From Epiperipatus broadwayi (taxonomy: Eukaryota > Onychophora > Udeonychophora > Euonychophora > Peripatidae), in NCBI GenBank assembly GCA_028023455.1, contig JAQFVV010007282.1, positions 1 through 64,000 on the forward strand: a stretch of DNA of 64,000 bases, written 5' to 3'. The notes under the pieces are model-generated. The model was not told the origin of the DNA, ran no database searches, and saw only the letters and a program-made list of their open reading frames with translations. Each line of letters opens with the position of its first letter. The first letter of the stretch is position 1. Below are positions 17,330 to 26,990 of the stretch, piece after piece. A program made the translations under genes and the position numbers.

Positions 17330-17760
17330 CAACTTTACTGCCATTAAGATCAAAAGTTAAAACAGACAAAACTCTCCATACATTAGTACCACTCAATCCA
17401 TATCAGAATAATCAATGGATGCAAGAAGGTTTGTGCATAAAATACTTATCTATTGCCCACTCATCCAATATCCACAGACTACTCTCTACCTTGTTGTTTT
17501 GGATGCAAAAAGATTTATGCATAAACTACCTATCTGGTGCCTACTCATTTAATATCCCAGACTAGTTTCTAAATTGTTGCTTTGAAGGCCACAGACTAGA
17601 AACTAATCTGGGGATGTGGGGTGAGTAAGCATTAGATAGGGATTTTATGCACAAGCCTTCTTGTGTCCATTTATTACTCTGGCTTGCATGGAGTGACACT
17701 AGTATAAAAAGAGTTTTGCCTGTTTTAATGGATTGAGAAATCATAAGAGAAGGTGATCAT
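17330..17760. repeat. Decayed inverted repeat related to the 8.5-9.3 kb ribozyme repeat
   Basis: The arms 17340-17570 and 17585-17740 share blocks with the earlier repeat: TGCATAAAAT, CTACTCATCCAATATCC and TAGAAACTAATCTGGGG. The left arm also holds a tandem duplication of about 85 bp. The hammerhead core (CTGANGA) has been lost at the junction, although GAAACTAATC and the helix I strand TGGGGAT remain at about 17599-17615. Confidence 0.7.
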
Positions 17761-20700
17761 GTGATTTGTAGTGATTTAAGATTAAAAGTAATGAAAAACA
17801 CTTTATATGGATTTTATGATAATATTTCACTTATCATACGACCTCCAAAAATAAACCATAGAATTAATGTATTTTATGGCTACTCTAAATATATCACTTC
17901 TATCACTGCAAAACAGAGGATAATTGTAGATTACAAATTGACAAAAGAGAAGTGGATGTACTTATATGCAGAAGAACAAGACAATAGTCAATGACAATTT
18001 TTTTCCAGATATTACATATTTTAACTGTCAATACAGTCATTTTACATAAAAATTTAAGTAGTCATATAAAACTTCAATACATGGACATGGATTTTTTTAA
18101 AAAAATATTGTCAAAATATATATAATTATGTCCATAATTAAAGCAAGGCTCCTTATACACAATATCTGTAATGAACTTCCTGTAATTCTTTTACAGATGT
18201 TTCTGCAATTATTTTATAAGCATTAGAAAGACTAGAAGTTACTGATTATGAAACAAAAAAATTAGAGATAAAAAAAGCTGTTATAAGTGACTACACAATT
18301 GAAAAGAAAAAAAAAACATTTAGACAAACAGAATATGTATCAAACAAAATTATGTTGAGCACATGAAAAACATGCAGTAATTGTTCTATTTTAAAATAAA
18401 ATCATTTTAAAATTACTTTTAGTATCATCACTTATATTTAATATACATTTTAAACCTTAATCTTAACATAAACAATGTATTTATCTTTGGTGCATTACAT
18501 ATTAGTTACAGCTTTAATGTTACAAAATATTTTATATCTATTGTGGGTTAGCTATATTAAAAAGGCTTTATTTATATCTTGTATACATTTAAATATGACT
18601 TTTACTAATGTCATTTGTTAAAATTTTAATATCTTTATGAGTTTCCATATAAAAGTGATTGTTTTATATTATACTGGTTTTCTGACAGAAAACAGATAGA
18701 TCGTTTTCATTCTCTTATCTATGTGTATATGTTTTGGTAAGTATTATGATAGCATATTTATATATGCAAGTATTGTTTTTAAATTTATTAAAGTTGTAGC
18801 AATAACATTCAGACTGAGTCTGACTGGAAATAATTTAGAATTTAGGTGTAATTAGTAGCTCCTTATAAAAAAGGCTAGTAATAAAAAATAGACAATGTCA
18901 CTGTTTTATCAAAAAACGAAATATTAATTACCAGTTACATTAAATATTGGATGACAATGAATGTGTTACTTTGATGGTCTTTAAAATTATCTGTAAATAG
19001 TTTTCACATATAAGGGATAATTTATCATAATATTTATTGATTCATTCTAATCTTATTTAGAATTTCAGTGGACTCTCTACTTGTTTATGGAAGCATATCC
19101 TAAATTTGAATGTGATTTAATTTTTGGAAAACATTATATCATAAAAAATGTGCAATTAATGTAGAGTAAGTAATATTAATGATGATTACTATTTAACCAA
19201 TTAAAGGTTCATCTCTTCTAGCATTCATCAATTAAATGAACATATTCATTCAGATGTCTTACAAATTCCACAATAAAAATCATAAATAAACCTCAAAAAA
19301 CTTCTAAATTCTTATCTGTGATTGTGTTTGACATTTGTTTACCCCCTTATGATAAAAATTCAATTATTTGTTAATTATTACATTAAAATATTGTGTAGCA
19401 ATTTTTAAAAAAATACTATTGTTTTATTTTTAAAACAATTTTTATAACATTCTTTTACATTTAAATTAATTAACAGCTTATTAGGCATACATTAAAGTAA
19501 TTTTCGCATGATAATTTCCATTAACATGATTAATAATCTTGGTATTTTGTTATACACACATTCTTTATAAATACGTCCTTTTTTCGGAATAAATTTACAT
19601 TTTTGCTGTATTTTCTAAATGCATTTTTAATGACTTCATATTTATCCACATTGCCAAATAACTGTTTGTTAGTATTTTTTAACCAATTATATAAATGTAA
19701 ATAATATAGAAATAAGATTGGGAATCTTTTTGCTTTAATTCATTTTACTTTTTTTTTTCATATATTTATAAGTGATCAACTAAAATCATCAGAGAATATA
19801 AAGAATTATCTAATTCAAAAAGTTCTTAATATTCCTGATGTTTATTTATATATCATAAACATGGTTGATTCTTTTACAGTTATTGCATAATGAACTTCAC
19901 ATTTTCGATGTCTTATCTTTATAAGAAATATGTTACTTTGACTTAATTAAAATCTAATAAATATTTCAATCAAAAGTATTAAAGTTAGCAAATTATAAAA
20001 ACTATGGTGCTTTTTTGTTACTCAATTTAGAAATAAAAAAATACTAAACTTACTACAATATATCCCGAGAGTAGGAATCTATCTATATAAAAAAGTAAAT
20101 GGGGGCACATTTTAAACAAATCGTTTTGTCTTTCTAGTTTTTATAAAATAAAATAAAAATTCATAAAATTTGTAGTGACTAATACCTTTTTGTGCCTAAA
20201 AATAAAGTAAAATATAACTGAGTTTTAATGCTAAGAAATGTAAAAGCCTATAATGACATACAATCTATAATATTTTATTCAGTCAAAAGTATATCTAAAC
20301 TTATATGTTGTGCTTTTTTAAAAAAAGAGAAAAACAAATTTATTGCTTAATCTATATATGTAAACTCTAAATGTAAAGTAAATCTTTCTAACTGAAAATA
20401 AATAAATAAAATTCAATATATATAATAATTGCAAATGTTTAAAATGTAATATTTCTTTAAATCCTTCTCGTTAAATTTTATTTTAAATTATTTTTAAAAG
20501 ATATTTTGCTTACCTGTTTATATAAATAGTTTTTTCAACGATGTCATTTATAGTATTAAAATATATAAGTAAACATATTTCAGATTTAAAAAGCAGCTTA
20601 ATGAGATATGAAAGCATTTTCTTTGAAATATTTTTCTTTTTTTTATTCTATATTTTCTTAACAAAATATTTTTTTCTTTGTTCTCTAAAAGGAAAAATAA

Positions 20701-21896
20701 TTGGTTTATAACAAAAATAGAAATTTGAAGAAATGTATATTGATTGGATTAGAAGAAATTGTTTTGTTTTTATTTTCTACATTTTTTTTTTGTTATTCTA
20801 TATTTTTTTGTTGTTTTGTAAATTTACTTTTTATTATAATTATTTAGAGACATTTTAATGAATAATATTTTAGTTGCAATGTTTAAAACTTATTTTAATC
20901 TTATTTAAATTTTAAAAAAAATATTTGAGTTTAATTTTGCTCTATTTCTTTATGGGTTTGTGTGCTTTTTTAAAAAAAAATAATAAAAGAACTGTTAGCA
21001 TGAAATAATATTTTCACCGTTTTCATGATTAATGTTCATATATATAATTGATTAATTCCAAATAATATTTAAATTATGCAAGCAATAAATTCAACTCATA
21101 ATTTATACCTAGAAACTAAATATATCAAAATGAAAGATTCTGTAGTTACTTATTTTTTAAAAATGACATTATTCATCTATTGATTAAGAGCCACATGCTA
21201 GTTATTCTCAATAATATACAATATCCTTATTTAAAGTTATACAATAAAGGACAAATCAAATTAAGAAGTGTGATAAAGTAGTTAACTATTAAATAAAGAA
21301 AATTATTCAAGGTAGAATGATTCACTATTATAAAACAAAGATCTTAATTGGAAATAATATAAATAAACTACTGTTAAATACCATTTAAATTAACCCACAC
21401 CAATAAATTTGCTCTTAACTAATAAAGCAAGAGATTATATTAATAAAAGGGCTACTCAATTCATTACTATAATTGCTTCACAGAATAACAATAATATAAG
21501 TTGTTTAAGAACTTTTTTTTTTTTCAATTATTTCCAAAACCATATAAATGCACTGGAGTTAACATGCAATCCATTTTAAAGTATGAAATAATCTTGATGC
21601 AATTTTTAAAAGTAAATATTTTATCGATACCCAAAGATTAGTATAAAACTGAACTACTTGTTTGATTCTTACACATAAGAGGCTTGTGAATTAACTTGTG
21701 AGTAAATGGAAAGTTAGTATTTAGACAGATTACAATATTTTTATTATTCTACAAAATAATGATGGTATATGAGCTAACTTTCTAGTTCAATTAGTATGTT
21801 ATTTTAACTTGTAAAAAAAGTTATGAATTATTTTGAATGACTGGTTTATTTAAATATTATTATAAGAAATTATCATAAGTTGTTAATTTATATTCT
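17761..21896. other. Long AT-rich stretch without recognised genes
   Basis: A 77-codon frame at 17761-17994 (MICSDLRLKVMKNTLYGFYD) directly follows the repeat and is unrecognised. The remainder is highly AT-rich with homopolymer runs and no repeats longer than about 30 bp that I could see. Confidence 0.5.
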
Positions 21897-21910
21897 TACA
21901 TCTTAGTGAT

Positions 21911-21944
<34 letters not shown>

Positions 21945-21958
21945 ATCACTAAGATGTA
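21897..21958. repeat. Perfect palindrome with (AT)n core
   Basis: TACATCTTAGTGATGTGA (21897-21914) pairs exactly with its complement at 21941-21958 around an AT-repeat loop, giving a cruciform or hairpin with arms of at least 18 bp. Confidence 0.9.
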
Positions 21959-21993
21959 GATATATAAATATATCACATATACTATATTTGTTT

Positions 21994-21999
<6 letters not shown>

Positions 22000-22024
<25 letters not shown>
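22000..22024. repeat. Short (AT)n tract
   Basis: It lies at the 3' end (in sense) of the minus-strand ribozyme repeat copy. Confidence 0.9.
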
Positions 22025-22026
<2 letters not shown>

Positions 22027-22235
22027 CAAAACAAACCCTTAACAAGCTTTGTAGAATACCCCAACCTCAGACCAGTTTCTGCTACTGGTATCCTCAATGA
22101 GGTGCTAAGATTTTCAACCATTAGATTAAAAATACCAGGAAAAGACCATCAATTTATATAATATATAAGAAATTTTGGTATTTGTAAACTATTCACTGTA
22201 CAGACTGTGTTGGAGCTGTTTCTGTGTAAAAACAC
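22025..22235 (-). mobile_element. Partial copy of the 25-kb ribozyme repeat (retrozyme-like)
   Basis: In minus sense it shares, in the same order as 24930-25260, the block around AATAGTTTACAAATAC, then the run CCTGGTATTTTTAATCTAATG, the hammerhead, and CAAAGCTTGTTAAG. The middle of the unit is missing. It shows this is a dispersed family, not only a local tandem array. Confidence 0.65.
22054..22111 (-). ncRNA. Hammerhead ribozyme fold with mutated core
   Basis: Minus strand: ACCTCA and TGAGGT form the inner 6 bp of helix I; GAAACTGGTC supplies GAAA, helix III and the GUC triplet (22072-22070, predicted cleavage between 22070 and 22069). The core reads TTGAGGA (22097-22091) instead of CTGANGA, so the invariant first C is lost and activity is unlikely. 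Confidence 0.5.
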
Positions 22236-22694
22236 AGAATTATACCATTTCACGGTCGAACCTATAGCTAATATACGAGTATATTGTATGTAGTGGTTAT
22301 AATATGTGGCCAATTCTTCCATGTATCAATAAAACTACGTCTACTAACAATACTATGATCATACAGTTTGCCATTGGTTTCATTGCTGGTTGAAATCCTA
22401 TGCATATTGAAAAAAAATTGTATTGTCACTAGAATTTAAGATGAGAGTGTGAACATTGTCATCTTTTTCAAGTGTTTATTTGTTGATGTTTATGATTTTC
22501 TGTATTTCCCAACTGAAAGATTTTTGCTTACTAGTAATTTTCAGTGTATTATTGATATTTGTCAAAATTTTTTTTTTGCTAATTTTGGATTTTTTAGGGG
22601 TCAAAAAAGACAAAATAAAATTTCTCAAGCTCTCTGGCAGATGATTGGAGTTGTTTGCGGAAAAATACCATTTCTGTCATGACTCGGACGAGAG

Positions 22695-23588
22695 TTGAAA
22701 AAGAATAACAAAATGTCTACCATGTTATTACATTTGTGGGATGTCCCAAACAGAAAAAGTGAGGCAGTTGCATTTTTCCAAGCCCAAAACATCCTGCCAT
22801 TCATTACAGTTGATTTCGTTCAGTCATATGTGGTTAATAAATTTATTTTCTGGAAAGAATTTGTGTTTTGTTGGCGATTATTTTTATCTGCAAATCATGT
22901 AATTAACACCCAGAATGACAGTATTAAAAAGGTGTGAAGTAGTTTGTTGGACATCTCTTGATTGATTGATTTTTTTTAAAAAATACTTCTTCTTTTGACA
23001 TACCTATTCGTTCTGATTAGAAGCAAAAAGAGTTTTTTTGTTGTTGTTTTAAATCAATAACAGCACGTTAAGTAGATTTTTAAAATGAACCCGAGCTAAT
23101 TTTTGTTGTTAGAAAAGAATAAAAATACCGATGTTTTATTTTTGTTATGAAAAAAAAAAATCTTTAATCAAGTTGTACGATTCTTAGAAATATATAAATA
23201 AATAAATCCACAGAATGTAACAAAAATGGTTGACACATTTTATTTGTTATTATTAAAAAATCAAAACCCCATTTTATTTGTTATCAAGTCCGGATCTACC
23301 ATCTACTCAGACTGTTGGAAGGGTTATAGGACTACTGATCTTAAGGCGGCAGGTTTTACACATGTCACTGTTAACCATCGTTACAATATTTTGGACCCCA
23401 CAACAGGAGCTCACATTCAGACCATCGAGAGGTTTTGGGGTCTACTTAAGTGGCATAATAGGAAATGCCATTGCACAGCATGCCAATACCTCCAAAATTA
23501 TGTAGCTGAGTTCATTTGGAGGCATCTTCACAAAGACGAGGACATTTTTCAAGCAATTTTAAAGAAAATGACCGTACACCCTCAGTAA
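22695..23588 (+). pseudogene. Chimeric Merlin-superfamily transposase remnant
   Basis: The 3' part (23286-23588) is a good Merlin/ISXO2-like catalytic C-terminus: SGSTIYSDCWKGY with the second catalytic Asp, then FTHVTVNH, DPTTGAHIQTIERFWGLLK with the third acid (Glu), and FIWRHLHKDEDIFQAIL. The frame opening at 23226 starts in a repeated A/T-rich module (ATTTTATTTGTTAT units) that replaces the middle of the protein, so the first catalytic Asp block is absent. At 22695-22790 a short frame, MSTMLLHLWDVPNRKSEAVAFF, resembles a Merlin N-terminus. A duplicated 0.42-kb segment separates the two pieces. It is a rearranged, non-functional copy, better preserved at its 3' end than the one at 14.5 kb. 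Confidence 0.75.
22799..23220. repeat. Direct repeat, left copy (about 420 bp)
   Basis: Shares TTCTGGAAAGAATTTGTGTT, TTGGACATCTCTTGATTG, ACTTCTTCTTTTGACATA and AGCACGTTAAGTA, in order, with 23630-24058. Offset is about 830 bp. Confidence 0.9.
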
Positions 23589-23629
23589 CAAGTTGTATGA
23601 CTCTTTAAAATGTTGGAACATTCATTACA

Positions 23630-24058
23630 GTTGATTTAGTTTAGTCATAGATGGTTAATAAATTTATTTTCTGGAAAGAATTTGTGTTTTCTCTGTGATT
23701 ATTTGGATCTGTAAATCATGTAATTAACACCCAGAATGACAGTGTTAAAAAGGGTGGCAGAGTTTGTTGGACATCTCTTGATTGATTGTTTTTTTTGTGT
23801 GTGTGTAAAAAAATACTTCTTCTTTTGACATATCTATTTGTCTCATTTAGAAGCAAAATATGTTTTTTGTTGTTGTTGTTGTTCTACATCAATAAACAGC
23901 ACGTTAAGTATATTTTAAAAATGAACCCGACAATATTTTTGTTGTTAAAATGTTCCGACATTTTATTTGTTATGAAAACAAAAAATCTTTAACAAACTTG
24001 TATGACTCTTAAAAAAGATAAATAAATAAATCCACAGAATGTAACAAAACCAGTTAAC
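23630..24058. repeat. Direct repeat, right copy (about 430 bp)
   Basis: Counterpart of 22799-23220, lying just 3' of the transposase remnant. The two copies bracket the catalytic C-terminal fragment, consistent with a tandem duplication that included part of the element. Confidence 0.9.
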
Positions 24059-24184
24059 ATACATATTTTTTTTTGTTAAAAAAACAATACCGCAATTGAC
24101 TTTTTTGTTTTTGATGTTTTATTTGTTATTATTTAAAAAAAAAAAAGAATCGCAGCCAAAAAAAAAACCCGTATTTATAAATCT

Positions 24185-24345
24185 AAGAGAAAAAAGAAAT
24201 CCTGTTTTATTTATTATTATTAAAAAAACAAAAAAATCAAAACCCCATTTTATTTGTTATAATTAAAAAAAACAAAAAAATCAAAAACCCGTTTTATTTG
24301 TTATTAGTAAAAAAACAAAAAAATCAAAACACGCCACCCCCAAAA
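24185..24345. repeat. A/T-rich minisatellite, 3-4 units
   Basis: Units contain TTTTATTTGTTAT followed by runs of A and ATCAAAA. The same module occurs at 23240-23285, at the 5' end of the chimeric transposase frame, which marks it as the source of that replacement. Confidence 0.75.
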
Positions 24346-24929
24346 AAAAAAAACTTGTATTTATAAATGTAAGATAAAATACCAAACAATTCTTTTCGTT
24401 TATAAGCAAATATGGACATCTGAGGTGGAGTTTGTCGGACAGGTTTGAATTTTTTTTTGCTAAATCAATCAACAGAAAACCCCCGCATTTTTAACAAATT
24501 CAAAAAGAAAGTGTCGATTGTAATTTTAAATAACAAAAAAAAAAAAGAAAGTCGTATGTAAAGCAAATTGTGTATATTTGAGATATTCCAAAAAAAAGTT
24601 AAAACTGTCCCTTATACTTTGAAATGTATCGAATCCAAAACAAAAAAAAAAGATGTCTGTAAAAAAGAAACAGTAGATTTAGAATGGACCCCCCCTCTAA
24701 ATAAAGGCATATGTCAAAAATTATGTACTTTTGAGATCCAAAAAAAGGTCAAAGTGTCCATTATAGTTTTAAATTTATCAAATGAAAACCAAAAAAAAAA
24801 ATAATTATGTCCAAAACAAACAACAACAATATATTAAAAAGAAAAAAATTACAGCCGTATGTCAAAATACGATCTATTAGATAAAAAAAAAATCTAGCAG
24901 CCCAGTAATGTTATATCGCTCTGTTTTAA
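24346..24929. other. A-rich sequence with degenerate repeats
   Basis: Two weak copies of a block with TTGAGAT and CAAAAAAAGTTAAA-like text (about 24575 and 24730). No gene is recognised. Confidence 0.4.
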
Positions 24930-25173
24930 CTAGAAACAGCGCCACCAAAGGCTGCACAGTTAATAGTTTACAAATACTGAAATTTTTAGATATCCATATT
25001 CCTTCCAATCCCACTATCTAACTTAAATAAATTAGTTCAGTTACATATGGCTATTTAAGTTAGACAACTGGATTGGAAGACATATGAATGTCTGAAAATT
25101 TCAAAGTTTCTACTTAACAGTTATACACTAGATAAAGTGTTGGTCTTGTCCTGGTATTTTTAATCTAATGATT

Positions 25174-25236
25174 GAATATTCTAGCACCTCACTGAGGATT
25201 CCACTAGCAGAAACTGGTCTGAGGTTGGGTGTATTC
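25174..25236 (+). ncRNA. Hammerhead ribozyme fold, first tandem unit
   Basis: Core CTGAGGA is at 25192-25198 and GAAA at 25210-25213, followed by CTGG and triplet GUC (25217-25219, cleavage after 25219). Helix I is excellent: ACCTCA (25186-25191) with TGAGGT (25220-25225), a 6/5-nt internal loop, then GATTGAATAT-side GAATAT (25174-25179) with GTATTC (25231-25236). Helix II is short (3 bp) with one mismatch. Helix III is only about 2 bp, so cleavage would probably need a dimer. Confidence 0.65.
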
Positions 25237-25552
25237 TATAAAGCTTGTTAAGAATTTATTTTGTGAGCTTAATATATAACATTTAAACACAAGCTTACTA
25301 AATTATGTCTTGTGGCATGTGACTTCATTTTTTTGTAATTTTATATTTTGCTATGATGGCTTTGGTGATTTTATATTGCTAAAGCTGTTGTTATATGGTG
25401 TATCTAAACTTAGTTCAGTTCCATATGGCAATTTAAGTTAGATAGCTGGATTGGAAAACATATGGATGTCTGAAAATTTCAGACTATCTACTTAATAGTT
25501 ATACATTAGATAAAGTATTGGGCTTGTCCTGGTATTATTTAATTGAATGATT

Positions 25553-25617
25553 GAATATTCTAGCCCCCTCCACTGAGGATGCCATTACCAGAAACTGATC
25601 TGAGGTTGGGGGTATCC
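25553..25617 (+). ncRNA. Hammerhead ribozyme fold, second tandem unit
   Basis: Core CTGAGGA is at 25573-25579, GAAA at 25591-25594 and AUC at 25598-25600, with predicted cleavage after 25600. Inner helix I is disturbed by extra C residues (CCCCCTCCA at 25564-25572). Outer GAATAT (25553-25558) is kept, opposite a changed partner near 25611-25617. It is probably weaker than the first unit. Confidence 0.5.
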
Positions 25618-25650
25618 TACAAAGCTTGTTAAGAGATTGGTTTCTAAGCT

Positions 25651-26641
25651 ATATATTGTGACAGATCGGGTTCAAACTTGGTCACAACTAACATGATATG
25701 TGGTGGTCATTATATATAGATAGTTAAAGTATATAGATTAATTGTTATATTATGCTGTGGTGGTTATATAAAATACATACATAGCTTATAAAGAGGGAGA
25801 ATACCATCTAATTTCAAAATACTATGTATGGGAATGTTATTGATGTATGTATCAATGGGTTTAATTATTATAGAGGGAGAAAATGACATTTTCCTTTAAT
25901 TATGTTCTAAAAGCCTACAAATTTCTAGAAGAAATAAATTTTAAAGCAATAAAGGCTGAAGCTGCTAAAAGCCTTCACATATTTATCAAAATCTGGTTGG
26001 GTAGAAATCAGAGACAGGAAGTCAAAATGAGTGAAGCTTCTAAAACAAATGGAAAGTGTATAACAAAACCCAAATAGTCTCTCTCTTGTCCCTGCAAAAA
26101 TTGATGATCAACATAGCAGGAACATTAATGCAGCAAAATTAACATTATAATCTTGTTAATTTTAATGGCAAAAGAAATGGAAAGGTCACATTAAAATCCT
26201 AACATATCAGGCTCAAATGTCATCTCCAACACACTGTATGCTGCTGCATTCATTAATGAAAGTCTCTCTGGATTTGAAGCAACCACAAAGATTGGAACTG
26301 TAAAGTGATAATTTTTCAAATAATGGAGACTCTAGATAAAATAAAGAAAGAAAACCTCAAGACAGATCATAATGTATTGTTAAAAAAGGAAATAATTATT
26401 GTTCCCATTCACATCTGCTCCTGGCCATAATGCCACCCGATGTGAGCCTGACCTAGCTGAGGGTTAAACCTTTCACATTTTATTAAAGATTGTGACTGTT
26501 TATTAGTAGTCTCTCCCTTCATGTAATTCTTATTTAACATAAGACTGGTACTTGGAATCCTAGTAATGTCCATAAATACACATTGGGAAACTGCTACATT
26601 AATTCGATGAATTAAACAGAATAATATGCTTGTCTCGCAAG

Positions 26642-26644
<3 letters not shown>
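25651..26644. other. Unassigned sequence
   Basis: A 64-codon frame at 25883-26077 (lysine- and glutamate-rich) has no recognisable motif. No RNA gene or element is seen. Confidence 0.5.

Positions 26645-26722
<78 letters not shown>
26645..26722. repeat. (AT)n microsatellite
   Basis: Pure AT repeat. Confidence 0.98.
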
Positions 26723-26724
<2 letters not shown>

Positions 26725-26791
26725 GGAGTGTACATATATGAATAAATATGAGTATATAAGGTCTTAAGAGAAGGAAGAATGGAGATTTTGT

Positions 26792-26794
<3 letters not shown>

Positions 26795-26829
<35 letters not shown>

Positions 26830-26852
26830 AAAAATATATATATATATATATG
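26795..26852. repeat. (AT)n tract with A-run
   Basis: AT repeat interrupted by a run of A near 26825. Confidence 0.95.
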
Positions 26853-26879
26853 GTAAATACAATCACTCTAATTGTTGGG

Positions 26880-26990
26880 TCTCAATTGTAATGGAACATA
26901 TATTCCGTCACATTTATCTCATGTATTGGCTTATTTTCATTGAAGTCCCGAGTTGGGAAACCAATTATAATGGATCAGGCATATCATTTT
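26880..26990 (-). promoter_or_regulatory. Possible LTR edge and primer-binding site (minus strand)
   Basis: Read on the minus strand, CCATTATAAT is followed at once by TGGTTTCCCAACTCGGGACT (about 26968-26949). This resembles the LTR end plus tRNA primer-binding site of the element at 38.65 kb (CCATTACA, then TGGCGCCCAACATGGGGC). A second CCATTACA-like junction lies near 26885. The matching second LTR was not found, so this may be a decayed or solo remnant. Confidence 0.35.

Larger units (their letters stand above)
24930..25650 (+). mobile_element. Tandem ribozyme repeat (retrozyme-like), about 1.7 units
   Basis: Two copies of a unit run head to tail. Equivalent bases TTAGTTCAG lie at 25032 and 25410, and the two predicted ribozyme cleavage points (after 25219 and after 25600) are 381 bp apart. 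Units share the run ATTTAAGTTAGA, GATTGGAA, TGTCTGAAAATTTCA, the hammerhead, and AAGCTTGTTAAG. A short inverted pair (24975-25027 with 25052-25105) would fold part of the RNA into a rod. Size, head-to-tail arrangement and one type I hammerhead per unit match the metazoan retrozyme pattern. There is no open frame, so it must rely on an enzyme supplied in trans. Confidence 0.7.
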
